Shown in pieces: positions 45,111-53,550 of a stretch of DNA of 64,000 nt (within the stretch, counting starts at the first letter, position 1; every line of letters begins with the position of its first letter). The position numbers were made by a program, and so were the translations under genes. Source of the stretch: an uncultured Paracoccaceae bacterium (GTDB lineage Bacteria > Pseudomonadota > Alphaproteobacteria > Rhodobacterales > Rhodobacteraceae); contig CANLEQ010000006.1 in the NCBI GenBank assembly GCA_947489705.1, forward strand, positions 124,001 to 188,000. The letters are read 5' to 3'. The notes below the pieces were generated by a model that ran no database searches, was not told the DNA's origin, and saw only the letters and a list, made by a program, of their open reading frames with translations.

Positions 45111-46351
45111 GCCGCGATGAACTCGTTCCATTTGCGGACCATGTACTGGTTTTCGTCCATGACGGCGTTCCAGCACGCGACCGAGCCCATGCGCTCCTCG
45201 TAAGAGCCGCCGTCGCGCACCGCGCCGGCCTGTTCGAGAAGATCGCCCGAGGGAGACATGATGTCCTGCTCGGCCTCGGCCCCCTCGTACCAATAGGCCC
45301 ATTCGTAGGGCTCCATATACTCTTTCGCCGTGCCGAGCACGGCGGGGTAGTAGCCCTGCTTCGACAGATGCGCGCCGGCCCAGCCCGACAGGAACCAGTT
45401 GATGAACTCGTAGGCCGCGTCCTCCTTGCGCCCGTCGAGCGTGCGCGGAAGGCCGAAGCCCGACGCCCAGGCGCGATAGCCCTCCTTGAGGGGCTGGTAC
45501 TTGCAGGCGATGCCCTGCGTGCGGACGGCCGTGACGGCGGGCGACCACATCGACTGGATCACCACCTCGCCGCTCGCCATCAGGTTCACGCTTTCGTTGA
45601 AGTTCGACCAGAAAGCGCGGAACTGGCCCGCCCGCTTGGCCTCGATCAGCTTGTCGATCGTGAAGTCGATCTCCTCGCGGGTCATGTTGCCCTTGTCGCC
45701 GTAGGTGATCTCGCCTGTCGCCTCGATCGCCATCGCCGCGTCCATGATGCCAATGGACGGGATGTTGAGGATCGCCGTCTTGCCCGCGAATTTCGGATCG
45801 AGAAGCGCGGCCCACGAATTCACTTCGCCGTCGATCAGATCCGGTCGGATGCCGAGGGTATCCGCATTGTAGGTCGTCGGGATCAGCGTGATCCAGCGGG
45901 AGGGATCGCTGGCGAAGGATTGCCCGGTCTCTTCTTCGAGATAAAGCACCTCGAACGGCGCGGTCCCGTCGGTGCCGACCATCTGGCCGTCCACCGTTCC
46001 TTCGCGGATGACGCTCGCGATCTGGTCGGCGCGATCGATGCGGTTCGCGTCCATGCCCTTGAGGTTGCCCGACGGGACGAGGTTCGGCAGCGCGAAATAC
46101 TCGGTATCCACCAGATCGAATAAGTTCGGCTGCGTAATGACCCGACGGGCCACGTCGTCGGTCGTGACCGCGATGTATTCGATGTTGATGCCCAGATCCT
46201 CGCTCGCCTTCTGGGCGATGGCGGGGGACTGGTTCACGGCCGTGGACAGGTAGCGCAGCGTCACCGCCTCCTGGGCGTGGACGTAGGGCGCGGCAAGGCT
46301 CGTCGCTCCGAGCGCGGTCGCGCCTTTCAGGAACGTTCGACGGGTCGTCAT
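45107..46351 (-). CDS. Tat-exported PotD-like ABC substrate-binding protein
   Basis: A 414-aa periplasmic protein with a twin-arginine signal at the very N-terminus (MTTRRTFLKGATALG, cleaved near AHAQ-like YVHAQ). The body is of the extracellular solute-binding family 1/PotD class, with the late ASGFGLPRTLDGRKEDAAYEFINWF typical of PotD relatives. Ligand unknown; the linked racemase and deacetylase suggest a hydantoin or ureide rather than a polyamine (inference). It lies second in the operon after the ATPase. Confidence 0.88.
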   Translation of the reverse strand: MTTRRTFLKGATALGATSLAAPYVHAQEAVTLRYLSTAVNQSPAIAQKASEDLGINIEYIAVTTDDVARRVITQPNLFDLVDTEYFALPNLVPSGNLKGMDANRIDRADQIASVIREGTVDGQMVGTDGTAPFEVLYLEEETGQSFASDPSRWITLIPTTYNADTLGIRPDLIDGEVNSWAALLDPKFAGKTAILNIPSIGIMDAAMAIEATGEITYGDKGNMTREEIDFTIDKLIEAKRAGQFRAFWSNFNESVNLMASGEVVIQSMWSPAVTAVRTQGIACKYQPLKEGYRAWASGFGLPRTLDGRKEDAAYEFINWFLSGWAGAHLSKQGYYPAVLGTAKEYMEPYEWAYWYEGAEAEQDIMSPSGDLLEQAGAVRDGGSYEERMGSVACWNAVMDENQYMVRKWNEFIAA

Positions 46352-46389
46352 GGGGAATGTCCTCTCTGCTGGTTCTTCGTGCGGCCCGG

Positions 46390-47376
46390 TCAGGGCCTGA
46401 CCTGATGGACGTCCTCTTGCGTCCAGATGACGCCGACCGCGTCGCCGGGGGCGAAGGGGTCGGCGAAGTAGGTGCGTTCGGGCAGGATGGCGGCCATCTC
46501 CTCGCCGCGCTCGGTGGCGAGGTTCAGGTGAACCTGCGGCCCCTGATACTCGACCTCGCGTATCGTCGCGCGGCGCTGGCCCGAGCCCGCATCGCGGCTC
46601 AGCCGGATCGCGTCGGAGCGCAGCGTGACGGTTCGCCCGTCGAGCTCGAGCACGTTGTGCCCGCCCATGAACCGCGCCACGAAGGCGGTCGCGGGGCGGT
46701 TGAAGATTTCCCGCGGATGGCCCTCCTGCACGATATGGCCGTCCTTCATCACCACCGCGACATCGGCCAGCGCCATCGCCTCTTCCTGGCTGTGGGTGAC
46801 ATGGATGAAGATGATGCCGAGCTCGCGCTGGATGCGCCTCAGCTCCGCACGCATCCGACCGCGCAGGAACGGGTCGAGCGCCGAGAGCGGCTCGTCGAGC
46901 AGGAGGACCGAGGGCCGCGTCATCAATGCGCGCGCCAGCGCGACGCGCTGCTGCTGTCCGCCCGAAAGCTGGTCGGGTTTGCGGTCGGCGTAGTCGGTCA
47001 TCGAGACGAGCTCGAGCATCTCCATCGCACGGCTTCGCCGCTCGTCCTTGCGCGCGCCCTGCATCTTCAGCGAAAAGGCCACGTTCTCGACCGTATCAAG
47101 ATGCGGAAACAACGCGTAGCTCTGGAACATCATCGCCGTGCCGCGCTTGGCGGGCGGATCTTCGTTGATGCGACGGTTGCCGATCAGGATGTCACCGTCG
47201 GAAATGGATTCATGCCCCGCGATCATCCGCAGGGTCGAGGACTTGCCGCAACCCGACGGGCCCAGCAGGCAGCAATATTGCCCGCCGCGGATCCTCACGT
47301 CGATCGCGTCGACCGCCAACGCGGATCCGTACCGTTTGGTGACGGAAACCAGTTCGACATCGTTTTCCCCGGACAT
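46390..47376 (-). CDS. Polyamine-type ABC ATPase (PotA-like) with TOBE domain
   Basis: A 328-aa ATPase. Walker A GPSGCGKSS, signature LSGGQQQRV, Walker B LLLDEPLSALDPFLR and switch VTHSQEEAMALAD are present, followed by a C-terminal TOBE regulatory domain from about residue 245. Here Walker A has Ser where Thr is more common after the second Ser, still functional in family members. The ATG at 47376 has GGAG about 6 nt upstream. It is the first gene of the leftward operon and faces a 305-bp divergent control region. Confidence 0.9.
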   Translation of the reverse strand: MSGENDVELVSVTKRYGSALAVDAIDVRIRGGQYCCLLGPSGCGKSSTLRMIAGHESISDGDILIGNRRINEDPPAKRGTAMMFQSYALFPHLDTVENVAFSLKMQGARKDERRSRAMEMLELVSMTDYADRKPDQLSGGQQQRVALARALMTRPSVLLLDEPLSALDPFLRGRMRAELRRIQRELGIIFIHVTHSQEEAMALADVAVVMKDGHIVQEGHPREIFNRPATAFVARFMGGHNVLELDGRTVTLRSDAIRLSRDAGSGQRRATIREVEYQGPQVHLNLATERGEEMAAILPERTYFADPFAPGDAVGVIWTQEDVHQVRP

Positions 47377-47681
47377 GTACGCTCCGCCCTCGTTCAGGCC
47401 CGACGCTATGCCGGCGGGGTCCGCGTTTGCCGCAGCAAACGGCTTTTTGAGAGAGCCGAAATGCCATTTGCGCGATCGAATGGCACATTCAGTAGGCTTA
47501 TGATCGCTATTTAGGCGCTCCCGCGCCCTTTGCTGCGAAACACACCTCACTCCTCCGACCGAACCGGCATGATTTGTCGACCGGTGCTTGACCGCACCGC
47601 GCAACCACCGTTCGACTTCCGCCAACGTTCGACACTGTTGGCGCTGACCCCGCCGGCACCAGAGGAACCGGAGATGACAGG
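47377..47681. promoter_or_regulatory. 305-bp divergent control region with a 24-bp palindrome
   Basis: tgccatt (47462-47468) and aatggca (47479-47485) form a perfect 7-bp inverted repeat with a 10-bp spacer, in an AT-richer patch between the leftward PotA-like operon and the rightward NTF2-like/deacetylase pair. It could control both. No regulator gene lies beside it. The rest of the gap shows nothing recognisable. Confidence 0.45.
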
Positions 47682-48101
47682 ATGACTGACGACGGCGTGA
47701 CGGAGGCGAGACGCATCGTCGAGGGCTATCTCGAATGCTCGATGGCCGGGGATGCCGAGGGCGCGCGCCGCTTCATGGCCCCCGGTTGCGTGATCGTCTT
47801 TACCGGCGGACGCGAGATGAAGGGCCCCGAGGATCCGCCGGCGTTCAACGCCCGGCGCTACGCCTGGGTGAAGAAGCGCTTTCACCGCACGGACGCGATC
47901 CCCGACCCGGCCTCGGGCGCCGTTCATGTCTGGAACACCGGCCATCTTTTCGGCGCGTGGCCGGATGGAACGTCGTTCGACGGCAACCGCTACGTCGATT
48001 TCTTTGCGGTCAAGGACGGTCTCATCGTCCGTACCGAGGTCTGGAACGACAGTGCCGAGATCCTGCTCGACCGGGCGGGCCTCGCCGAGCCGCCGCTGTG
48101 A
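47682..48101 (+). CDS. SnoaL/NTF2-like small protein
   Basis: A 139-aa protein of the NTF2-like superfamily, with the usual N-terminal helices (EARRIVEGYLECSMAGDAEGARRFMAPGCVIVFTGG) and a curved sheet ending NRYVDFFAVKDGLIVRTEVWND. Members are small enzymes, for example isomerases or lyases on ring compounds, or binding modules. Its stop overlaps the start of the deacetylase (GTGA at 48098-48101), so the two probably work on the same compound. Function otherwise unknown. Confidence 0.78.
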   Translation: MTDDGVTEARRIVEGYLECSMAGDAEGARRFMAPGCVIVFTGGREMKGPEDPPAFNARRYAWVKKRFHRTDAIPDPASGAVHVWNTGHLFGAWPDGTSFDGNRYVDFFAVKDGLIVRTEVWNDSAEILLDRAGLAEPPL

Positions 48102-48988
48102 GCGATCTGCCGGGCCATGGTCGGTACGAGTACGTTCCTGTAAATCGGCGACCGGATTTTACCTGGCCCGGCGGAAAACGCCTGGCCGTGTACTTCGGCA
48201 TCAACCTCGAACATTTCGCGTTCGGCGAAGGCCTCGGGGCCGAGCTGGCGCCCGGTGGACCGCAGCCGGACGTCCTGAACTACGCCTGGCGGGATTACGG
48301 CAACCGGGTCGGCGCATGGCGTCTGCTGGAGCTTTTCGACGCGCTGGATCTTCCCGCGACGGTGCTGGCCAATTCCGCGATGTACGCCTATGCGCCGGAC
48401 CTCATGGCCGCGCATCGCGCGCGGGGCGACGAGATCGCGGGGCACGGCCGCACCAACAGCGAACGCCAGAGCACGATGACCGAACCCGATGAGCGCGCGC
48501 TGATCGACGAGGCCACGCGGGTCCTGACCGAAGCGGAGGGCCACGCGCCGGCCGGATGGCTCAGCCCGTGGATCGCGGAATCATTGACGACCCCCGACCT
48601 GCTGGTGGAGGCGGGATACCGGTACACGCTCAACTGGTGCATGGACGACCAGCCGGTCTGGATGCGGACCCGTGCAGGGCCGCTTCTGGCGATCCCCTAT
48701 CCGCAGGAGGTCAACGACATCCCGTCGATCGTCGCGCGCAAGGATCCCGCCGGGGTGTTCGCCGAGATGATCCTCGACGATTTCGACGAACGGCTGGAGC
48801 AATCGGTGCGCCAGCCGCTGGTCATGGGGGTGGCGCTGCATCCCTATATCGTCGGCCAGCCCTACCGGCTGCGGCGATTGCGGACGGCATTGCAGCGGAT
48901 CGCAGCGATGCGGACCGACGTCTGGATCACCACGGCGGGCGACATCCACGCGGCGTTTGTGGAGCGATTTCCGCCGCCGGAGCGATGA
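48098..48988 (+). CDS. Polysaccharide-deacetylase-family protein, PuuE/allantoinase-like
   Basis: A 296-aa enzyme of the NodB-homology (CE4) fold, more like PuuE-type amide hydrolases than chitin deacetylases: it starts with RRPDFTWPGGKRLAVYFGINLEHF, then LNYAWRDYGNRVGAWRLLELFD, DEIAGHGRTNSERQ and GWLSPWIAESLTTPDLL. In PuuE this fold opens allantoin. Start is GTG at 48098, coupled to the upstream gene. With the hydantoin-type racemase divergently encoded, a ring-amide (ureide/hydantoin) pathway is suggested (inference). Confidence 0.82.
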   Translation: MSDLPGHGRYEYVPVNRRPDFTWPGGKRLAVYFGINLEHFAFGEGLGAELAPGGPQPDVLNYAWRDYGNRVGAWRLLELFDALDLPATVLANSAMYAYAPDLMAAHRARGDEIAGHGRTNSERQSTMTEPDERALIDEATRVLTEAEGHAPAGWLSPWIAESLTTPDLLVEAGYRYTLNWCMDDQPVWMRTRAGPLLAIPYPQEVNDIPSIVARKDPAGVFAEMILDDFDERLEQSVRQPLVMGVALHPYIVGQPYRLRRLRTALQRIAAMRTDVWITTAGDIHAAFVERFPPPER

Positions 48989-49052
48989 CACCGCGCAGGG
49001 GCTGCAGCCCTCGTGCGCCCCGCACGCCCGAGCCCGCATGTCGCGGTCGCGA

Positions 49053-50306
49053 TTACGCCGCCGCCTTTTCCACGATCTCGGACAGGGCCGCCGTCAGACG
49101 GTCAACCTGTTCGACAGTGTTGTAATGGACCATGGAGACACGCAGCACGCCGTTGTCGCCCTGCTCGCCCAGATCTTCGACGAGGCGGCGCGAATGGAAA
49201 TCGCCGAAGCGGATTGCGATGCCGTAGGCGTCCATCGCGCGCGCGATGGCGCCGGAATCCATGCCGTCGAACTTGAAGGCAATGGTCGGCACGCGGGTGC
49301 TGTTGTCGTTTTGCGCTTCGCCGATCACCCGGCAATCGTTGCGCGCGCGCAGCCAGGACAGCAGCCGCTCGGTCAAGCGGTCCTCGTGGCGGGTGATTGC
49401 GGCATAGGCTGCTTCGAGCCTGGCCCGGCGGTCGCCACTGCCGCCATGCCGCGCACCGAGCGCCGCGAGGTAGTCGACGATCCCGTCGGTGCTGTAGGCG
49501 AGCTCGTAGCTCGGGTTGCCGGGCTCGAGCTTGCCCGGCACTTTGTCCTTGCCGTAGAAATAGTGATAGAGCCCGTCGAGCTCGCGCAGCAGGTCGTACT
49601 TGCCGTACATCATCGCGGCATGGGGACCGTAGGCCTTGTAGAGGCTGAAGACGTAGTAATCGACATCCCAGGCCCGCACGTCGATCAGCCGGTGCGGCGC
49701 GTAAGCGACGGCATCGACGCAGATCCGCGCGCCGCGTTCGTGTACGAACGCGGCGATGTCGGCGACCGGGTTCACCTTCCCGAGGATGTTCGAAACATGC
49801 GTCACGCAGACGAGCTTCGTCCGCTCGGTCATCAGCGGTTCGAGATCCTCGAGGCGCAACCGGTAGGTCTCATGGTGGAGCGGCCAGACCTTCACCACGA
49901 TCCCGAATTCGCGCAGGCGGTCCCACGGTCCGATATTGCTTTCGTGGTCGGCCATGGTGACGATGATCTCGTCGCCCGGCTGCAACTGGCTGCGCATCGC
50001 GCTCGCGAGCGTCTGGAGCAGCACCGTGGTCGACGGGCCGAACACGATCTCTTCGGGACGCGCGGCATTGACGAGCGTGCGGCCCGCCTCGCGACCGGCC
50101 ATCAGCGCCTCGGCGGCGGCTTGCGAGACGGGATAGCTTCCGCCGATCTGCACATTGCGCTCGAAGAGGAATTCGGTGATGCGGTCGACCGCCCCCTTCA
50201 CCGTCTGCGCGCCGCCGGCATTGTCGAAGAACACCCAGTCGTCGCGCAGCCCCGGGAACTGGCTATGGACGAATTCCATGTCCAGCGGTTTGGTCGTGTC
50301 GGTCAT
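49053..50306 (-). CDS. Class-V PLP enzyme of the cysteine-desulfurase-like (TIGR01976) type
   Basis: A 417-aa pyridoxal-phosphate enzyme. The lysine that binds PLP is K224 in FSLYKAYGP; D198 (CVDAVAYAPH) and H121 (ADHESNIGPWD) also fit the cofactor site. It opens with VFFDNAGGAQTVKGAV. In true SufS/CsdA a cysteine loop RxGHHCAQP follows near residue 350-370; here that place reads IAIRFGDFHSRRLVEDLG without cysteine. So it is probably not a persulfide-forming desulfurase but a lyase, racemase or aminotransferase acting on the imported amino acid. Last gene of the polar amino-acid ABC operon. Confidence 0.83.
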   Translation of the reverse strand: MTDTTKPLDMEFVHSQFPGLRDDWVFFDNAGGAQTVKGAVDRITEFLFERNVQIGGSYPVSQAAAEALMAGREAGRTLVNAARPEEIVFGPSTTVLLQTLASAMRSQLQPGDEIIVTMADHESNIGPWDRLREFGIVVKVWPLHHETYRLRLEDLEPLMTERTKLVCVTHVSNILGKVNPVADIAAFVHERGARICVDAVAYAPHRLIDVRAWDVDYYVFSLYKAYGPHAAMMYGKYDLLRELDGLYHYFYGKDKVPGKLEPGNPSYELAYSTDGIVDYLAALGARHGGSGDRRARLEAAYAAITRHEDRLTERLLSWLRARNDCRVIGEAQNDNSTRVPTIAFKFDGMDSGAIARAMDAYGIAIRFGDFHSRRLVEDLGEQGDNGVLRVSMVHYNTVEQVDRLTAALSEIVEKAAA

Positions 50307-50320
50307 CTCGCTTGTCCTTG

Positions 50321-51058
50321 TCAGTGGTTCAGCACGGCGCTGAGGAAGTTCTTGGTGCGGGGCTCGCGCGGGGCGCTCAGGACCTGCCCGGGCGGACCGG
50401 TCTCGATCACCTCGCCGCCATCCATGAAGATCACGCGATCGGCGACCTGCGCGGCGAAGCCCATCTCGTGCGTGACGACGATCATGGTCACGCCGGTTCC
50501 CGCAAGGTCCCGCATCACATCGAGAACCTCGCCCACCATTTCGGGATCGAGCGCCGAAGTCGGCTCGTCGAAGAGCATGACCTGCGGCTCCATCGCCAGG
50601 GCGCGGGCGATTGCGACGCGCTGTTGTTGGCCGCCCGAGAGGTATTCCGGGTACTTGTCGGCCTGCTCGGAGATACCGACGCGCGCCAGCAGCCGGTCGG
50701 CCTGCGAGGCCGCATCGGCGCGAGAGGTGCCGCGCACGCGACGGGGGGCGAGCATGACGTTCTCGCGCACCGTGAGATGGGGAAAGAGGTTGAAGGACTG
50801 GAACACCATCCCGACCTCGGCGCGTACCTTGGCGAGCGTCCGGCCCGGCACGACGGCGATGTCGTCCACCCGGATCTCGCTCTCCTTCGAGAAGGATTCG
50901 AGCCTATTGATGCAGCGGATCAGCGTGGACTTGCCCGAGCCCGAGGGACCTACCACGCAGACCACCTCGCCCTTCTCGATCTCGAGGTCGATGCCGCGCA
51001 GTGCCTCGAACGTGCCGTAGGACTTGCGCAGGTTCCGGATGCTGACGAAGGCGGGCAT
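50321..51058 (-). CDS. Polar amino-acid ABC transporter ATPase (GlnQ/HisP type)
   Basis: A 245-aa ATPase with Walker [14 protein letters not shown], the family-specific [16 protein letters not shown], signature LSGGQQQRV, Walker [13 protein letters not shown] and switch VVTHEMGFA. It directly abuts the permease stop (ATG 51058, stop 51059-51061) and is followed after 14 bp by the PLP-enzyme gene. Confidence 0.93.
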   Translation of the reverse strand: MPAFVSIRNLRKSYGTFEALRGIDLEIEKGEVVCVVGPSGSGKSTLIRCINRLESFSKESEIRVDDIAVVPGRTLAKVRAEVGMVFQSFNLFPHLTVRENVMLAPRRVRGTSRADAASQADRLLARVGISEQADKYPEYLSGGQQQRVAIARALAMEPQVMLFDEPTSALDPEMVGEVLDVMRDLAGTGVTMIVVTHEMGFAAQVADRVIFMDGGEVIETGPPGQVLSAPREPRTKNFLSAVLNH

Positions 51059-51730
51059 TCAGCGGCTCCTTGCGCCGAACCGGCGCTCCATGCGGGACAC
51101 CAGCGCGACGAGCGGCCAGAGCACCGCGATATAGATCACGGCGGCGCCGATCAGCGGTGTGGGATTGGCCGCCAGAGCCTGGGCCTGGGTCGCCTGCTTG
51201 AGCAGATCGGGCATCGCTACGACCGAGGCGAGGGCCGTGTCCTTGACCACGTTGATCGAGTTGTTGGTGAGCGGCGGGATGACGATCTTGACCGCCTGCG
51301 GCAGGATCACGTCGACCATCGTCTGGCGGTGGCTGAGCCCCAGGGCGGCGGAGGCCTCGAACTGGCCGCCGGGGATCGCCTCGATCCCGGCGCGGAAGAT
51401 CTCGGCTGTGTAGGCGCCGGAGACCAGCGTCAGCGCGGTCATCGCCGAGGCGAAGGGCGAGAGGCGCAGGCCCACGAATGGCAGCGCGTAATAGACGATG
51501 ATGAGAAGGACGAGCAGCGGGATCGAGCGAAATATATCGATGTAGAGCCGTGCCAGAAGCCTCAGCGGAACCGGCCCGTAGAGCCTGATCATCGACACGA
51601 TCAGCCCCAGCACGAGGCCCGCCACGATGCTCGCCGCGCCGAGCTGCACCGTGACCCAGAGCCCCTGGATCAGCAAAGGCCAGGTCCGCAGAAAGACCTC
51701 TGCGTTCAGAAAGGTATCGAAGATATCCAT
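51059..51730 (-). CDS. Polar amino-acid ABC permease (GlnP/HisM type)
   Basis: A 223-aa inner-membrane permease with five helices, in the His/Glu/Gln/Arg family. GLWVTVQLGAASIVAGLVLG begins the domain; the EAA loop with EASAALGLSHRQTMVDVILPQA contacts the ATPase. Only one permease gene is present, so it presumably forms a homodimer. A hairpin precedes it after the binding-protein gene. Confidence 0.92.
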   Translation of the reverse strand: MDIFDTFLNAEVFLRTWPLLIQGLWVTVQLGAASIVAGLVLGLIVSMIRLYGPVPLRLLARLYIDIFRSIPLLVLLIIVYYALPFVGLRLSPFASAMTALTLVSGAYTAEIFRAGIEAIPGGQFEASAALGLSHRQTMVDVILPQAVKIVIPPLTNNSINVVKDTALASVVAMPDLLKQATQAQALAANPTPLIGAAVIYIAVLWPLVALVSRMERRFGARSR

Positions 51731-51760
51731 GGATGTCCTTCAGGCGGGCATACCGGACGA

Positions 51761-51786
51761 ACCGGGACCTCGGGCCCCGGCCCGGT
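51761..51786 (-). other. Intercistronic hairpin after the amino-acid-binding-protein gene
   Basis: accggg (51761-51766) pairs with cccggt (51781-51786), with an inner cggg/cccg stem (51771-51774, 51776-51779). It lies in the 65-bp gap between the binding-protein and permease genes, the same position as the hairpins at 7814 and 38330. No T-tract. Confidence 0.55.
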
Positions 51787-51795
51787 GGCACAGGC

Positions 51796-52590
51796 TCAGT
51801 CGAGCGTCGGCATCGGAAGGACCTTGACGGTCGAGGTCGTATCTTCGGGCGTCGCGCCGAACCATTCCTCGTGCAGCTCGGCCAGAACGCCTTCCTCCTT
51901 CAGCTCCGTGAGAATATCGTTCACCTCGCTCGCCAGCTCGGCATCCTTCGCGAACATCATCGAATATTTCTCGCCCGTCTCGATGCGCTGCACGACTTCG
52001 AGGTCCGGCTTGTCCTTCACATAGTAGAGGAGCGCCGGAATGTCGGAGATGTAGCCGTCGATGCGCCCCGCAGTCAGGTCGAGCATCGCGGGGGCCAGCC
52101 CTTCGTAGCGGCGGATGTCCGAGAAGCCGTATTCCTCGGCGTGGTCGGTCGCCCACATGTCTCCGGTGGATCCGGTATCCACGCCGACGACCATGTCCTC
52201 CATCTCGTCGAGGGACGCCGGCCCGCCCGACGCCACCGTCAGCGACTGGTCGCTGTCGTAATAGGGCTGCGCGAAGGAGACCGATTCCAGCCTTTCGTCG
52301 GTGATGGTGATCGACGACGTGGCGATGTCGATCCGGCCCGATTGCACGGCGGAGAAGAGGCCGTTGAACGGGATGTTGACGATTTCGACCTCGGCCCCGA
52401 GACGCTCGGCGACCGCGTTGACGAGATCGATCTCGAAACCGACGAAGTCGCCGGATTCGTCCTGAAATTCCCATGGCACGTTGCCGATATTGGCGCCGAC
52501 GGTAAGCTGGTCCTGCGCGGCCGCGGGAAAGGCGGTGCCACCGAGGATGGCCAGACTGAGAGAGGCCATTTTCAGATGCGTTGCGATCAT
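51796..52590 (-). CDS. Polar amino-acid ABC transporter substrate-binding protein
   Basis: A 264-aa periplasmic protein of solute-binding family 3. Residues 1-25 are a signal peptide (MIATHLKMASLSLAILGG to PAAAQ). The mature domain shows NVPWEFQDESGDFVGFEIDLVNAVAERLG, the PFNGLFSAVQSGRIDIATSSITIT segment, and DTGSTGDMW. Its ligand is an amino acid or derivative. It leads an operon of permease, ATPase and PLP enzyme; the divergent FadR-type regulator probably controls it. Confidence 0.92.
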   Translation of the reverse strand: MIATHLKMASLSLAILGGTAFPAAAQDQLTVGANIGNVPWEFQDESGDFVGFEIDLVNAVAERLGAEVEIVNIPFNGLFSAVQSGRIDIATSSITITDERLESVSFAQPYYDSDQSLTVASGGPASLDEMEDMVVGVDTGSTGDMWATDHAEEYGFSDIRRYEGLAPAMLDLTAGRIDGYISDIPALLYYVKDKPDLEVVQRIETGEKYSMMFAKDAELASEVNDILTELKEEGVLAELHEEWFGATPEDTTSTVKVLPMPTLD

Positions 52591-52616
52591 GTCGTACCCT
52601 GTTGGCTGATTGTTTT

Positions 52617-52645
52617 TGACAGACCGGCCAAACCGGTCTTACCAG
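52617..52645. promoter_or_regulatory. Candidate GntR operator in the divergent promoter
   Basis: agaccgg (52621-52627) and ccggtct (52633-52639) form a perfect 7-bp inverted repeat with a 5-bp spacer between the divergent binding-protein and GntR genes. On the minus strand TGGTAAGACC (52644-52635) matches ten of eleven positions of the FadR-type consensus TnGTnnnACnA. TTGACA at 52617-52622 is a good rightward -35 overlapping it; the -10 is weak. Confidence 0.5.
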
Positions 52646-52730
52646 TTAACATGCACGATCGCATGCGCATTGCAACAGGTCGCGAGGGCGGAATACACGC
52701 GTCTGCGCCGGAGCCGGCGACAGAAACGGG

Positions 52731-53468
52731 ATGATGGGACGGCGCGACATGCTGGAAAAGACCCCGGTGACGCAGACGATCGCGCGTCGGCTGCAGGACA
52801 TGATCCGCACGGGAGAGCTGAAAAAGGGCGAAAAGATCCCGTCTCAGCGCATCCTGTCGGAACGGATGAAAGTGTCGCGCCCATCGTTGCGCGAGGCGCT
52901 TCTCACGCTCGAGACACTCGGGCTGGTGCGGACTCTGCCCGCACGGGGAACTTTCGTCGTCGACCGCGATGCGGAGCCCGAGCCCCAGAGCGTCTGGCGC
53001 TACGACGACGCCTACAGCATCCGCGACGTGTTCCAGTCGCGAATGCTGATCGAGGCGGAGCTGTCGCGGCTCGCTGCCGGTCATCTCGACGCGGCCGCTC
53101 TGGGCCGGCTTGAACAGGCCGCCGGCGAATTCGAGGCCGCCTGGCACGACGGCGACCTCGTCGCCCATGTCGAAGCCGATCTGCGGTTCCACCGCGCCAT
53201 CGCCGATGCAAGCCCGAACAAGATGCTGCGCCGCCTCTACCATTCGGTCCGAGACCTGTTGACCGAAAGCCAGCGCCAGCCGATCCCGAACACGGCGCGC
53301 GATCGCATGATGCAATCGATTGCGGAGCATCAAGAGATCCTGACGGCGCTTCGAGCAGGCGACGGCCCGCGCGCGGAGGCCGCGATGCGCGTCCATGTCG
53401 GCAATACCGCGATCTGCGCCGGGGTGGACGGCGAAAGCCTTTGCCGTAGCAACCGGCACTCGGGCTAG
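52731..53468 (+). CDS. GntR-family (FadR/FCD subfamily) transcriptional regulator
   Basis: A 245-aa regulator: N-terminal winged helix (about residues 10-75, IPSQRILSERMKVSRPSLREALLTLETLGLV) and a helical FCD ligand domain (about 95-225) with the expected metal-binding residues D and H in EADLRFHRAI and SIAEHQEI. It is divergent from the amino-acid ABC operon and is its likely repressor. ATG codons at 52731, 52734 and 52749 are all possible starts. Confidence 0.87.
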   Translation: MMGRRDMLEKTPVTQTIARRLQDMIRTGELKKGEKIPSQRILSERMKVSRPSLREALLTLETLGLVRTLPARGTFVVDRDAEPEPQSVWRYDDAYSIRDVFQSRMLIEAELSRLAAGHLDAAALGRLEQAAGEFEAAWHDGDLVAHVEADLRFHRAIADASPNKMLRRLYHSVRDLLTESQRQPIPNTARDRMMQSIAEHQEILTALRAGDGPRAEAAMRVHVGNTAICAGVDGESLCRSNRHSG

Positions 53469-53550
53469 CGACGAAGGGGCCCTCCGCGCGCATCAAAGGC
53501 CGCGGGATCCAAGGGGGTGCATTGCACGCATGCCGGCGCCGGCACTGAAA

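Noticed and set aside
48999-49010. gggctgcagccc as a terminator between the deacetylase and PLP-enzyme genes
   Set aside because: A 12-bp self-complementary word without loop or T-tract is weak evidence in GC-rich DNA.
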